Shown here in pieces: positions 9,462-18,838 of a stretch of 64,000 nt of DNA (position 1 is its first letter; every line of letters starts with the position of its first letter). The position numbers were made by a program, and so were the translations under genes. The notes under the pieces were generated by a model. It was given only the letters and a program-made list of their open reading frames with translations. It was not told the DNA's origin and ran no database searches. Source of the stretch: Rhizobium sp. Q54 (GTDB lineage: Bacteria; Pseudomonadota; Alphaproteobacteria; Micropepsales; Micropepsaceae); the NCBI GenBank assembly GCA_945860165.1, contig CAMAPL010000010.1, positions 1 through 64,000 of the forward strand, given 5' to 3'.

Positions 9462-10475
9462 ATGGAAAAAAACCGCTACGCTTTCTGGTTTCTGGGCACG
9501 GTGGCCTTGGGCATCGCTGCGCTGATGGGATTCAACTGGGCCGTGGGCGCCTACATCCTGAATCATCCCGCCGGCGCCAGCGTCCAGACCCTGGCCGGCT
9601 TCGAACGCGCCCTCAAACCCGTCTGGCTGGCACAGATTCGTCCTGAACTGGTCTTTGTCGGTTCCAGCCGGGTGCGCGACGGCTTCGATCCCGTCCTGAT
9701 TGATCCGGCGCTGAAAGTGAAAAGCTTCAATTATGGCGCGTCCAGCATGACGCCCTATGAGGCGCGTCGCTTTGCGCAGGATGCGCTGGCGCAACCGTCC
9801 GTCAAACAGGTCGTGGTGTCGCTGGATGCCTTCACCGGAAACGGCGGACCGGGCGAAGCGCTGCCCAGCTTCGATGAAACGCGTCTGGCAGTGACGCCGG
9901 ACGGTGCGCCGACGCAGCGCCGCGCGCTTTGGCTTTTCACTACCCGCTTCCTGAGCGGCGGCGCGCTGGGGATGAACGCGCTGAGCGTTTATGCCCTGGC
10001 CCGGCTGAAGACGCATGAGACGGCTGCCGACCGGCCCGACATTTTCAATGCATATAGCCACATGACCGGGGCCGTGATGCAGCGCGATCTCGCCTATCGC
10101 CGGACGCGGACCCTGACGATGGGCTCCGGACCGGCGCGGGAATTCTCAACCCTGCTGGCCAGCGCCTGTGACGCCAATGCGCGCCTGATTCTGTTCTTCC
10201 CGCCCGACCATATGGCGATTCAGGCGCGATATCGTGAGGGCGACGCCGCGGCGCTGGATGCTTTCAAACAGACGGTGCGCAACACGGTGGCACGCCACAA
10301 CGCCCGCTGCGCGTCAAAGGTGGTGATGTTCGATTTCCTCGGCCCCAACACGCTGACGACAGAGGCGCTGCGGGACGGCCGCAGCGCCAGCTATGTCGAT
10401 CTGGTGCATTTCCGCCCCCCAGCTGGCCTGTGGCTGCTGGAGAAAATGGGCGTGGGCTTGCCGCGACTGCGTTAG
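9462..10475 (+). CDS. SGNH/GDSL-like membrane-anchored acyltransferase partner
   Basis: A 337-residue protein with one N-terminal transmembrane segment (about residues 8-32) and a periplasmic domain. Two motifs resemble an SGNH active site: GSSRVRDG with Ser68 and the C-terminal DLVH with Asp313 and His316. This arrangement matches AlgJ/AlgX- or DltD-like proteins that take acetyl groups from an MBOAT partner and place them on a polymer. It directly follows the MBOAT gene (4 nt gap, same strand), which supports joint function. Overall similarity to a named family was judged only by motifs, so the specific role is inferred. Confidence 0.75.
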   Translation: MEKNRYAFWFLGTVALGIAALMGFNWAVGAYILNHPAGASVQTLAGFERALKPVWLAQIRPELVFVGSSRVRDGFDPVLIDPALKVKSFNYGASSMTPYEARRFAQDALAQPSVKQVVVSLDAFTGNGGPGEALPSFDETRLAVTPDGAPTQRRALWLFTTRFLSGGALGMNALSVYALARLKTHETAADRPDIFNAYSHMTGAVMQRDLAYRRTRTLTMGSGPAREFSTLLASACDANARLILFFPPDHMAIQARYREGDAAALDAFKQTVRNTVARHNARCASKVVMFDFLGPNTLTTEALRDGRSASYVDLVHFRPPAGLWLLEKMGVGLPRLR

Positions 10476-10732
10476 GGGGTCGTGCTGGGGGTAGGCACGG
10501 CACAGGACGAGCCGCAACCGCCCTTGCTGTCAACCATGGCCAAGGCGATGGCCATAGCGCCACCAACGACCACAGCGACGCCCAGGACGATCAGAAGATT
10601 GGGATTGCCACGCTGAGCCTCCTGGATTCCAGCCGGTTTTCCGGGAGACAGCGCCGAAACCTCCGCTGCCAAGGCTTGCTATCCCATCATGGCGGTAGCA
10701 ACGGCTGCGATTATCATTTTCCGGAAATTCAT
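10472..10732 (-). pseudogene. Small secreted/membrane protein with a TAG inside its signal peptide
   Basis: Reading from the ATG at 10730-10732, which has a good purine-rich ribosome site (GAAGGGG), the frame begins MNFRKMIIAAVATAMMG, then TAG at 10679-10681 (codon 18), then QALAAEVSALSPGKPAG. Together this is a textbook signal peptide with an ALAA cleavage site, followed by a hydrophobic segment (LLIVLGVAVVVGGAMAIALA) and a short tail with two cysteines. The amber codon would block synthesis unless an internal start is used. It converges on the SGNH gene, overlapping its stop by 4 nt. The function is unknown. Confidence 0.6.
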
Positions 10733-10919
10733 TATGGGTCCCCTTCTGCAAATACGCGCCTTTGGCAGCGATAATAGGTTGTTCCGGTTGAATAATTCAG
10801 AAAGCTAACCGCTTCCGGTTATTAGGCCGCATCCCTTATTATTTGCAAATGAACAATGATGACTTTGTTGCCGTTGTTCTCTTTTTGTTTTCAGGACCAG
10901 AAACGGTTATGAGTGACCC

Positions 10920-11771
10920 ATGGACTTCCTGACACAGATACTCTTGCCTGACCGCCTCACGGCCGTGGTGGATGTCGGCGCCAACCCGATCGACGGCGAT
11001 CCACCCTACAAGGCGATGCTGGCGGCGGGGCTGTGCGAGGTGCTCGGGTTCGAGCCGCAGGCCGAGGCGCTGGCGCGACTGCAGAAGATGGCCGGCCCGC
11101 GCGAACGTTACCTCCCCCATGCGCTGGGCGATGGAACTTCACGCACCCTGCATGTCTGCGACCTGGAAGGCATGACCAGCCTGCTGGTTCCCGACCCCGC
11201 CCGGCTGGCGCTTTTCAATTTGTTTCCTATATGGGGGGGGGTGAAAAACACCATCCCCGTTTCCTCCAGGCGCCTCGATGATATTTCCGAAATCACGCAG
11301 CTGGATTTCCTCAAAATGGATATCCAGGGTTCCGAGCGCGATGTGCTGACCCATGGCAAGGCCAAGCTGGCCGATGCCGTCGCGATCCAGACCGAGGTCT
11401 CCTTCATCACCCTGTATGAAGGTCAACCGACCTTGGGCGAGATGGATGTGATGATGCGGGAACTTGGCTTTTTGCCACATTGTTTCGCAGAACTGAAAGT
11501 GTGGCCCCTAGCGCCAACCATCGTGTCGAGCCAACCCAACAAGGGCCTGCGCCAGCTTTTGGAAGCCGACCTAGTCTATGTGCGCGACTTTACCCGGGCC
11601 GAAAATATGAGCCCCGAGCAGTGGAAGCATCTCGCCCTGATCGCCCATCATTGCTACGGCTCAGTCGACTTGGCCGCGCGGGCCATCAACATGCTCACCC
11701 AGTTAGGCGTAGTGCCGGCCAACGCCGCCGAACATTATCTCTCCAGCCTTGCCCCCAGAAAAGCCAATTGA
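10920..11771 (+). CDS. FkbM family methyltransferase
   Basis: A 283-residue S-adenosylmethionine-dependent methyltransferase. The N-terminal VVDVGANP is the cofactor-binding motif I, and [16 protein letters not shown] is the FkbM signature block; [10 protein letters not shown] sits between them. FkbM proteins methylate sugars or other small acceptors, often in surface glycans. The gene carries a nine-G tract at 11233-11241 that reads in frame here (Trp-Gly-Gly-Val). Its stop overlaps the uvrA start (TGATG), so the two may be co-transcribed. The acceptor substrate is unknown. Confidence 0.85.
   Translation: MDFLTQILLPDRLTAVVDVGANPIDGDPPYKAMLAAGLCEVLGFEPQAEALARLQKMAGPRERYLPHALGDGTSRTLHVCDLEGMTSLLVPDPARLALFNLFPIWGGVKNTIPVSSRRLDDISEITQLDFLKMDIQGSERDVLTHGKAKLADAVAIQTEVSFITLYEGQPTLGEMDVMMRELGFLPHCFAELKVWPLAPTIVSSQPNKGLRQLLEADLVYVRDFTRAENMSPEQWKHLALIAHHCYGSVDLAARAINMLTQLGVVPANAAEHYLSSLAPRKAN
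11233..11241 (+). repeat. G9 homopolymer tract within the FkbM coding region
   Basis: Nine consecutive G bases lie in the middle third of the methyltransferase gene, coding in frame in this copy. Such tracts are prone to slipped-strand length change, which here would switch the reading frame off. Whether it varies cannot be told from one sequence. Confidence 0.95.
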
Positions 11772-14662
11772 TGCTTAAAAATATCTCCATCCGCGGCGCC
11801 CGCGAGCACAACCTCAAGAATATCGACGTCGAGATTCCGCGCGACACATTGACGGTGCTGACCGGCCTGTCGGGGTCTGGGAAATCCAGCCTCGCCTTCG
11901 ACACCATCTATGCGGAAGGCCAGCGCCGCTATGTCGAGAGCCTGTCGGCCTATGCAAGGCAATTCCTGGAATTGATGCAGAAGCCGGATGTGGACCATAT
12001 CGAAGGCCTGTCGCCGGCTATTGCCATCGAGCAGAAAACCACGTCGAAGAACCCGCGCTCCACGGTCGGCACTGTCACCGAGATCTACGACTATCTTCGC
12101 CTGCTGTTCGCCCGTGTCGGCGTGCCCTATTCGCCGGCCACAGGCCTGCCCATCGAAAGCCAGACCGTCAGCCAAATGGCCGACCGGATTCTGGCCCTGC
12201 CGGAAGGCACACGGCTCTTCCTGCTGGCGCCAATCGTGCGCGGCCGCAAGGGCGAGTACCGCAAGGAACTGGCCGAACTTCAGAAGCAAGGCTTCCTGCG
12301 CGCCAAGGTGGACGGGAAGTTTTACGATATCGGCGCCACGCCCGCGCTGGACAAGAAGCTCAAGCATGATATCGAGATCGTGGTGGACCGCATCGTGGTC
12401 AAGCCCGATATCGGCAATCGCCTGCCCGATTCCATCGAGACCGCGCTGAAACTGGCCGACGGACTTCTGGTGGTGGAATTCGCCGACGAAAAGGAAAAGG
12501 ACGGCTCCCGCAAGGATCAGCAGCGCCAGATGCTTTTGTCCTCCAAATTCGCCTGCCCGGTTTCCGGCTTCACCATTTCGGAAATCGAACCCCGGCTGTT
12601 CAGCTTCAACAATCCTCATGGCGCCTGCCCGGAATGCGACGGCTTGGGGGTGCAGAATTATTTCGACGAGGCGCTGGTGGTGCCGGACGAAAGCCTGAGC
12701 CTGAAGAAAGGCGCTATCGCGCCCTGGGCCAAGTCTTCCTCGCCCTATTACCTCCAGACCCTGGACGCCCTGGCGCGGCACTACAAATTCTTGATGAACG
12801 AACCGTGGAAAGAACTGCCAAAAAAGGCGCAGACGGTCATCCTGCATGGTTCGGGCGAAGAGGTGATCAAGTTTACCTATGACGACGGCATGCGCCGTTA
12901 CGACACCAAGAAGGAATTCGAAGGTGTCATTCCCAACATGGACCGGCGCTACGGCGAAACCGACAGCACCTGGGTGCAGGAAGACCTGGAACGCTTCCAG
13001 GCCGAAGCCCCTTGTGAAGTCTGCGGCGGCTATCGCCTGAAGCCGGAAGCCCTGTCGGTGAAGATCGGCGGGCTGCATATCGGCCAGGTCTGCGAGAAGT
13101 CCATTCGCGACGCCGACGGCTGGTTTCGCGACATCGACAAGAAAATGACGCCGCAGCACCGCGAGATCGCGATGCGCATCCTGAAGGAAATCCGCGCCCG
13201 GCTGAAATTCCTCAACAATGTCGGCCTTGATTACCTCACGATGGCGCGAAATTCCGGCACCCTGTCGGGCGGCGAAAGCCAGCGCATCCGGCTGGCCTCG
13301 CAGATCGGCTCGGGCCTGACGGGCGTATTGTATGTGCTGGACGAACCCAGCATCGGCCTGCACCAGCGCGACAATTCCAAGCTGCTGGAATCGCTGCGCG
13401 GCCTGCGCGACATGGGCAACACTGTGCTGGTGGTGGAACATGACGAAGAGGCCATCCGCACCGCCGACCATGTGATCGACATGGGACCCGGCGCCGGCGT
13501 GCATGGTGGCCATATCATCGCCGAGGGCACCCCGGCCGAGGTCATCGCCAACAAGAAAAGCCTGACCGGAAAATATCTCAGCGGCGCGGAAAGCATCGCC
13601 ATTCCGGCCAAGCGCCGCAAAGCGGTCCATGACCGCTGGCTGAAAGTGGTGGGCGCGCGCGGCAACAATCTGAAAAACGTCACGGCCCAGATTCCGCTGG
13701 GTACGCTGACCTGCATCACGGGCGTGTCGGGCGGCGGCAAGTCCACCCTGACCATCGAAACCCTGTTCCGGGCGGCGTCGCGCAAGCTGTCACAGTCGCG
13801 CGAGCATCCCGCCCCGCACGACCGCATCGAGGGGCTGGAATTCCTCGATAAGGTGATCGACATCGACCAGAGCCCGATTGGCCGCACGCCGCGCTCCAAT
13901 CCCGCCACCTATACCGGCGCCTTCACGCCCATCCGCGACTGGTTCACCGAACTTCCCGAGGCCAAGGCGCGCGGCTACGCCCCCGGGCGCTTCAGCTTCA
14001 ACGTCAAGGGCGGGCGCTGCGAAGCCTGTCAGGGCGACGGCGTCATCCAGATCGAGATGCACTTCCTGCCGGATGTCTACGTGCAGTGCGATGTCTGCCA
14101 GGGCAAACGCTACAACCGCGAAACCCTAGAAGTGAAATTCCGCGACCGTTCGATCAGCGACGTGCTGGACATGACCATCGAGGCGGGCGCCGAACTGTTC
14201 AGGGCGGTGCCGTCCATTGCGGAAAAGCTGGAAACGCTGAAGCGGGTCGGGCTGGGCTATATCGCCATCGGCCAGCAGGCCACCACTCTGTCCGGCGGCG
14301 AGGCCCAGAGGGTCAAGCTGTCCAAGGAATTGTCGCGCCGCGCGACGGGCCGGACGCTCTATATCCTGGACGAGCCGACAACCGGACTGCATTTCCACGA
14401 CGTCAAGAAGCTGCTGCAAGTGCTGCAGGAGCTGGTGGACCAGGGTAATACGGTGGTGGTGATCGAGCACAATCTGGAAGTCATCAAGACCGCCGACTGG
14501 ATCGTGGATCTGGGGCCGGAAGGCGGCGATGGCGGCGGCGAGGTCATCGCCACCGGCACACCAGAAAATGTAGCGAAGAATGCCGGCTCCTATACCGGCC
14601 AGTATCTCAAGGCGTTGCTGAAAAACGCGGCCCCGGCCAAGCGGCTCAGGGCTGCCGAATAG
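11771..14662 (+). CDS. uvrA: Excinuclease ABC subunit A
   Basis: The damage-recognition ATPase of nucleotide excision repair, 963 residues. The start [19 protein letters not shown] at 11771 is the family N-terminus; a longer open frame reaching back to 11480 only overlaps the FkbM gene. Walker A sites are GLSGSGKSS (about residue 31) and GVSGGGKST (about 655). Zinc-binding cysteines appear in [18 protein letters not shown] and the CEACQGDG...CDVCQGKR pair, and the ABC signatures are [11 protein letters not shown] and [11 protein letters not shown]. It ends in TAG. Confidence 0.98.
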   Translation: MLKNISIRGAREHNLKNIDVEIPRDTLTVLTGLSGSGKSSLAFDTIYAEGQRRYVESLSAYARQFLELMQKPDVDHIEGLSPAIAIEQKTTSKNPRSTVGTVTEIYDYLRLLFARVGVPYSPATGLPIESQTVSQMADRILALPEGTRLFLLAPIVRGRKGEYRKELAELQKQGFLRAKVDGKFYDIGATPALDKKLKHDIEIVVDRIVVKPDIGNRLPDSIETALKLADGLLVVEFADEKEKDGSRKDQQRQMLLSSKFACPVSGFTISEIEPRLFSFNNPHGACPECDGLGVQNYFDEALVVPDESLSLKKGAIAPWAKSSSPYYLQTLDALARHYKFLMNEPWKELPKKAQTVILHGSGEEVIKFTYDDGMRRYDTKKEFEGVIPNMDRRYGETDSTWVQEDLERFQAEAPCEVCGGYRLKPEALSVKIGGLHIGQVCEKSIRDADGWFRDIDKKMTPQHREIAMRILKEIRARLKFLNNVGLDYLTMARNSGTLSGGESQRIRLASQIGSGLTGVLYVLDEPSIGLHQRDNSKLLESLRGLRDMGNTVLVVEHDEEAIRTADHVIDMGPGAGVHGGHIIAEGTPAEVIANKKSLTGKYLSGAESIAIPAKRRKAVHDRWLKVVGARGNNLKNVTAQIPLGTLTCITGVSGGGKSTLTIETLFRAASRKLSQSREHPAPHDRIEGLEFLDKVIDIDQSPIGRTPRSNPATYTGAFTPIRDWFTELPEAKARGYAPGRFSFNVKGGRCEACQGDGVIQIEMHFLPDVYVQCDVCQGKRYNRETLEVKFRDRSISDVLDMTIEAGAELFRAVPSIAEKLETLKRVGLGYIAIGQQATTLSGGEAQRVKLSKELSRRATGRTLYILDEPTTGLHFHDVKKLLQVLQELVDQGNTVVVIEHNLEVIKTADWIVDLGPEGGDGGGEVIATGTPENVAKNAGSYTGQYLKALLKNAAPAKRLRAAE

Positions 14663-14665
14663 GCG

Positions 14666-15520
14666 TCAGGCCTCGATATCGACCGAAGGTTTGTCCTTCA
14701 GCGCCCGCCAGGCCGAAACACTGGCGCTGGAAAACAGGCCGATCACGAGGGGCCAGACAAAGAACAGCAGGCCCCACAGAAATGGCAGCGCTTGGCGCAG
14801 CCAAACGAACATCGCCAGCTGCTGCGTCTGCAGGTTCGCGTTGGTGGCCGGTGGGGGCGGAATCTGGCTCGCCATCGGCACCATCAGCAAGATGAACAGC
14901 AAGAAAAGCGGAATCACGAAGCCCATCAGGACGGCGAACAGCGGCCAGAAATTGCCGGCGGACAGTTGCCAAGCGCGCCGCAACACCGGCTCAGTTTCCA
15001 TTGCCGAAATCGCCGGCAACAGAAGAAAAAACCTGGCAGCGAAAATCAGCATAACGACATGAACCAGCAGCGAAGCTAAGGGGGCGGCCTGCGGAGAGCG
15101 TATCGCGACTCCGTTCACCAGAATGCTGCCCAGAAAGAAGACCGGGATCACCAGTCCGACAAAGACAAGCAGGGCGCGGAGCATTCGCCACTCCGCCGCA
15201 CCAAAGGCGAAATGCGCCCAGCTGGGGGTGTTGCGCTGCCCAAGAGCCAGCTGCACCACCGCGACGTACATCATCGCCATCAGTAACAACGCCGACAGCA
15301 GATAGCCCAACCACAACAACAAGGCAGGTCCCAGGTTCGCGGCAGTGCCGCTCGCCATCGCCTCGATGCCCTGGTTGAAGAGGTTCTGGGAGATGAAGAA
15401 CCCCAGTATGGTGACCAGCACCATCGGAACCCAGATCAGCCCGATGATCCCGCCCAGATTGTTGGCGGTGAAAACATAGGCATCACGGATCGTCGCGACG
15501 GCCGGGACACGCGTCATCAC
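14666..15520 (-). CDS. Polytopic membrane protein of unknown function
   Basis: A 284-residue hydrophobic protein with about six predicted membrane segments, starting MMTRVPAVATIRDAYVFTAN. Strongly hydrophobic stretches are visible near residues 25-45, 65-90, 110-135, 145-165, 185-210 and 240-265. I recognise no catalytic motif; the layout resembles membrane domains of unknown function in alphaproteobacteria. It converges on uvrA (3 nt between stops) and follows a small membrane protein gene on the same strand with a 6-nt gap, so these two are probably one transcript. Confidence 0.7.
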   Translation of the reverse strand: MMTRVPAVATIRDAYVFTANNLGGIIGLIWVPMVLVTILGFFISQNLFNQGIEAMASGTAANLGPALLLWLGYLLSALLLMAMMYVAVVQLALGQRNTPSWAHFAFGAAEWRMLRALLVFVGLVIPVFFLGSILVNGVAIRSPQAAPLASLLVHVVMLIFAARFFLLLPAISAMETEPVLRRAWQLSAGNFWPLFAVLMGFVIPLFLLFILLMVPMASQIPPPPATNANLQTQQLAMFVWLRQALPFLWGLLFFVWPLVIGLFSSASVSAWRALKDKPSVDIEA

Positions 15521-15526
15521 GCGGCC

Positions 15527-15778
15527 TTAAAATTCATCAAACGGGCGCAGATCGTCGAACACCGGCGCCTGGGGCGCTGTCGCGTCATGCCACAGGCCCA
15601 TGGCCCAGGCGGTCAGGGCGGCGGCGGCGGGAAGCTTGGCGAGGCCTATCAGCGGCTCGGTCACCAGGGCCAGTTTTCGGCGCGGCACAAAGGCGGTGAC
15701 GCCGATGACGGCAGCCGCGAGCAGGCCCGCGCCCAGCGCCAGCTTAAAATAATTGGTTCCCTTGCCCTCGGCCATCAT
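15527..15778 (-). CDS. Small membrane protein of unknown function
   Basis: An 83-residue protein with an N-terminal hydrophobic helix (LALGAGLLAAAVIGVTAFV, residues 13-31) followed by basic residues and a second weakly hydrophobic stretch, then an acidic tail ending FDDLRPFDEF. No family is recognised. It lies 6 nt upstream of the polytopic membrane protein gene and is oriented the same way, so a shared function is plausible but unproven. Confidence 0.6.
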   Translation of the reverse strand: MMAEGKGTNYFKLALGAGLLAAAVIGVTAFVPRRKLALVTEPLIGLAKLPAAAALTAWAMGLWHDATAPQAPVFDDLRPFDEF

Positions 15779-16150
15779 CTTTCCGCCTGTTCTTTCCTAA
15801 CTATATATGAGGCCGCTGCGCCGCCGTCATCTAAGTCCGGCATATATCCAATATTTTAGACACGGCGTCTCTCAAAAGACGCACTTCGTGGCGCATCATG
15901 ACACCCTGATAAGCACAAAAGCGTTAAAACCCGTGCCAAATTAAGGCGACCACGGCCGGGAACCCGTCCGGACATTCATAATTCCTTTTTGCCTGTTGCC
16001 AAAAGACTTTACCGCATCGCTCCGAGGTAAAATAGACGTCGGTTTTGATACATTTCGGGGCCGTTGAACCATTAAAAAAATCCAAAATTGGGGGGTTTTT
16101 AGGACAGTAGTCCTTTGCCTGAGGCTTTCCCGACCTGCTAAAGCCTGCCC
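15779..16150. other. Intergenic region between divergent genes
   Basis: A 372-nt AT-richer stretch separating the leftward small membrane protein from rightward trmFO, so it should contain both promoters. I see short hairpins GCGTCT/AGACGC (15865-15882) and AGGAC/GTCCT near 16101, and a G6-T5 run near 16091. No open reading frame, tRNA or clear sigma-70 promoter was recognised. Confidence 0.6.
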
Positions 16151-17503
16151 ATGAGCACAAAACTACACATTGTCGGCGGCGGATTGGCCGGTTCAGAAGC
16201 CGCCTGGCAGGCTGCCGAAGCAGGCGCCGAGGTGGTCCTCCATGAAATGCGCCCCCTGCGCGGCACCGATGCCCACCAGACTGATTCCCTCGCCGAACTG
16301 GTCTGCTCCAATTCCTTCCGCTCCGACGATGCCCAGAACAATGCCGTGGGCCTACTGCATGAAGAGATGCGGCGCGCCGGTTCGCTGGTGATGCGCGCCG
16401 CCGACGCCCACAAACTGCCGGCGGGGGGGGCATTGGCCGTGGACCGGCATGGCTTTTCCGCCGCCGTCACCCGGGCCCTGGAAAACCATCCCAAGGTCAC
16501 CATCGCGCGCGGGGAAATAACCGCCCTGCCGCCCCCCGAATGGGGAAGCGCCATTGTCGCGACCGGGCCGCTGACCTCCGCCGCTCTGGGGGCGGCGATC
16601 GGCGAAGCGACGGGCCAGGACCAGCTCGCCTTCTTCGACGCCATCGCGCCCATCGTGCACCGCGAATCTATCAACTTCGACATTGCGTGGTTTCAGTCGC
16701 GCTATGACAAGGAAGGCCCCGGCGGCGGCGTGGCCGACTATATCAACTTGCCGATGGACGAGGCGCAATACAAAAACTTCGTCGCCGCGCTGCTGGACGG
16801 CGAAAAGACCGACTTCAAGGAATGGGAAAAATCCACACCCTATTTCGAGGCCTGCCTGCCCATCGAAGTAATGGCGTCACGCGGCGAACAGACCCTGTCT
16901 TTTGGGCCGATGAAGCCTGTGGGCCTGCAGGATCCGCGCAAGGCAGACCGTCACCATGCGGTAGTGCAACTGCGCCAGGACAACAAACTGGGTAGCTTGT
17001 GGAACATGGTGGGCTTCCAGACCAAGCTGAAGCACGCCGAGCAGGTCCGAATCTTCCGCACCATTCCGGGGCTGGAGAATGCGCAGTTCGCGCGGCTGGG
17101 CGGGCTGCATCGCAACACCTTCATCAATTCGCCGCGCCTGCTGGATGCGCAGCTGCGCCTCAAGTCGCGGCCGCATCTGCGCTTCGCCGGGCAAGTCACT
17201 GGTGTGGAAGGCTATGTCGAAAGCGCCGCCATCGGGCTTTTGGCCGGGCGCTTTGCCGCCGCGGAAATCCTGGGCCGGGCCGCGACCCCGCCACCCGCCA
17301 CCACCGCCTTCGGCGCACTTCTGGAACACATTACCGGCGGCGCCGATGCCCGCACCTTTCAGCCCATGAATGTCAATTTCGGGCTGTTTCCGCCATTCCC
17401 CAAAACCGCGAAAATCCGGGGCAAGGACCGCAAACAGGCCATGAGCGCCCGCGCGCTGGAAGGTTTGTCCGGCTGGCTGGGCGATAAACAGGCGGCTGAA
17501 TAA
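16151..17503 (+). CDS. trmFO: Methylenetetrahydrofolate-tRNA-(uracil-5)-methyltransferase
   Basis: A folate- and FAD-dependent enzyme that makes 5-methyluridine at position 54 of tRNA. The N-terminal FAD-binding motif is [18 protein letters not shown] (residues 8-25), and [20 protein letters not shown] and [11 protein letters not shown] are characteristic GidA/TrmFO blocks. At 450 residues it has the normal length. An eight-G tract (16423-16430) lies in frame in codons for LPAGGALAV. trmFO close to a squalene/phytoene-synthase-like gene is a common alphaproteobacterial arrangement. Confidence 0.96.
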   Translation: MSTKLHIVGGGLAGSEAAWQAAEAGAEVVLHEMRPLRGTDAHQTDSLAELVCSNSFRSDDAQNNAVGLLHEEMRRAGSLVMRAADAHKLPAGGALAVDRHGFSAAVTRALENHPKVTIARGEITALPPPEWGSAIVATGPLTSAALGAAIGEATGQDQLAFFDAIAPIVHRESINFDIAWFQSRYDKEGPGGGVADYINLPMDEAQYKNFVAALLDGEKTDFKEWEKSTPYFEACLPIEVMASRGEQTLSFGPMKPVGLQDPRKADRHHAVVQLRQDNKLGSLWNMVGFQTKLKHAEQVRIFRTIPGLENAQFARLGGLHRNTFINSPRLLDAQLRLKSRPHLRFAGQVTGVEGYVESAAIGLLAGRFAAAEILGRAATPPPATTAFGALLEHITGGADARTFQPMNVNFGLFPPFPKTAKIRGKDRKQAMSARALEGLSGWLGDKQAAE

Positions 17504-17557
17504 TTCCGCGAAACCGGGTACTGCTCCGTTTGTTGTCAAAACAGCAACAAAACGGAT

Positions 17558-17946
17558 TTGATCAAGGACATTCCCCTCGAACTTTCCTTCCACAACATGG
17601 CGTCTTCCGACGCCCTGAAGGCGGCGGTGCGCGAACACGTCAACAAGCTGGAACAGTTCCACGACCACATCATCGGCTGTCGGGTCGTGCTGGAGCTGCC
17701 GCACAGAAGCCAGAAGGCCAGCGGCAATCCGCCGGATGTCCATATCGTGATCCGTGTGCCGGGCAAGGAAATCGTGGTCAGTCGCGAACTGTCGCATGAC
17801 GGACACAAGAAGGCAGCCACCGACGCCTATGCCGTTCTGGATAGCGCATCCTAGTCGCCCAGAAGCAGCTCAAGGACCATCGCCGCATCAGCCATGGCGA
17901 TGTGAAACACAAGTCGGCTGACCCCGGCGAACTGGATATCGTCTAG
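17558..17946 (+). pseudogene. hpf: Ribosome hibernation promoting factor, C-terminus frameshifted
   Basis: HPF/RaiA proteins bind the small ribosomal subunit and promote dimerised, inactive ribosomes. The first 98 codons from the TTG at 17558 give the family domain (PLELSFHNMASSDALK, VNKLEQFHDHIIGCRVVLE, IVIRVPGKEIVVSRE) but stop at TAG 17852-17854. In the next frame the sequence continues VAQKQLKDHRRISHGDVKH to a TAG at 17944-17946, which matches the final helix and HRRxxxGDVK tail of alphaproteobacterial HPF. One missing base near 17850 explains both halves. The truncated product may still fold; a sequencing indel is also possible. Confidence 0.72.
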
Positions 17947-18749
17947 AGCCGCCGTTTCATCGCTGCGCTCAGCAAGGCCATTTGCCGCCGATGAATTGGG
18001 ACATCGCGGCCCACCCGAAGCCTGCGCAGATAGACCGGCACCAACGCGGCGGGAAGGATTGCGGCCAGCGCCGCGCCGGGCTTGGGCATTGCGCGCGCGG
18101 CGAAGAAGTGATCGCGCGCCTTCAGGCCCACCTGCCGTATGGCGGCGGCGAAACGCGGATCGGTATTTTCCAGATGGAAGAATTCCTCAGGCGTGACTTG
18201 CAGCGCCGCCAGAAGGTCGAGCGGCAGATACAATTTGTGCCGGCCATTGTGAAACGCCAGCGAGCGCAGCAGCCCCGTCAGGCCATAGGCCCGCGCCGCC
18301 TCGCGCACCAGCGCGGGATTACCGCCCAGGATCTCCGCCGCCAGCCGCATCACCGCCCCGCTGGTCGCGTCGATATAGGTTTCCAGCGCGGCAAAATCTG
18401 CCAGGCGATCCGCGGATGAATCAAACGCGCGGGCGGCGATCAGGCTTTCCAGATCGGCCAGCGCCACGGGCTTTGCCGCGAAAAGCGCCGCCAGGCCCTT
18501 GGCCACGTCATGATTGCGGGGCTTTGCCCTGGACGCGCTTTCGGCGGTTTCACGCCACCATTCCAGCCTGATAGCCCCCAGCATCGGCTCGCGCACTGTC
18601 TCCGAGACCCGCGCCACTTCGGCATTGAAGGCATAGAGGGCGAACAGAAACGGCCGCTGCGGCGCCGGCGCGAACAGGGTTGAAAAATAGCGATCAGGAT
18701 CGGCGGCGCGCACCGAAGCGGAAAGGCGATTGACGAGAGCGACATCCAT
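17943..18749 (-). CDS. Squalene/phytoene synthase-fold protein, NDUFAF6-like
   Basis: A 268-residue isoprenoid-synthase-fold protein. The aspartate-rich metal-binding motifs of true squalene and phytoene synthases are absent: the first helix reads LYAFNAEVARVSE and the second LLRSLAFHNGRHKLYLP. That second block closely resembles mitochondrial NDUFAF6, a respiratory complex I assembly factor, so a non-catalytic assembly role is more likely than terpene synthesis. It overlaps the frameshifted hpf end. It sits downstream of secD and the PuuD-like gene, where alphaproteobacteria often keep it after secF. Confidence 0.78.
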   Translation of the reverse strand: MDVALVNRLSASVRAADPDRYFSTLFAPAPQRPFLFALYAFNAEVARVSETVREPMLGAIRLEWWRETAESASRAKPRNHDVAKGLAALFAAKPVALADLESLIAARAFDSSADRLADFAALETYIDATSGAVMRLAAEILGGNPALVREAARAYGLTGLLRSLAFHNGRHKLYLPLDLLAALQVTPEEFFHLENTDPRFAAAIRQVGLKARDHFFAARAMPKPGAALAAILPAALVPVYLRRLRVGRDVPIHRRQMALLSAAMKRRL

Positions 18750-18761
18750 CTAAATGAAACC

Positions 18762-18794
18762 GCCCTACCGCCCTCAAGGTGAGAGCGGTAGGGC
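18762..18794. repeat. Perfect 10-bp inverted repeat (hairpin)
   Basis: GCCCTACCGC at 18762-18771 pairs exactly with GCGGTAGGGC at 18785-18794 across a 13-nt loop, next to an A7 run on the plus strand. It lies between the PuuD-like gene and the NDUFAF6-like gene, both leftward. Read leftward, the T run precedes the stem rather than following it, so this is not a standard intrinsic terminator; it could be an mRNA processing or stabilising hairpin. Confidence 0.7.
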
Positions 18795-18838
18795 ATAAAA
18801 AAAGTGCTGGCGATTCCTCAATTTCTCGGCAGACTGAA

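Noticed and set aside
11735-13630. Long open frame on the minus strand (about 631 codons)
   Set aside because: It is fully antisense to uvrA and shows no family motif; a shadow produced by codon bias.
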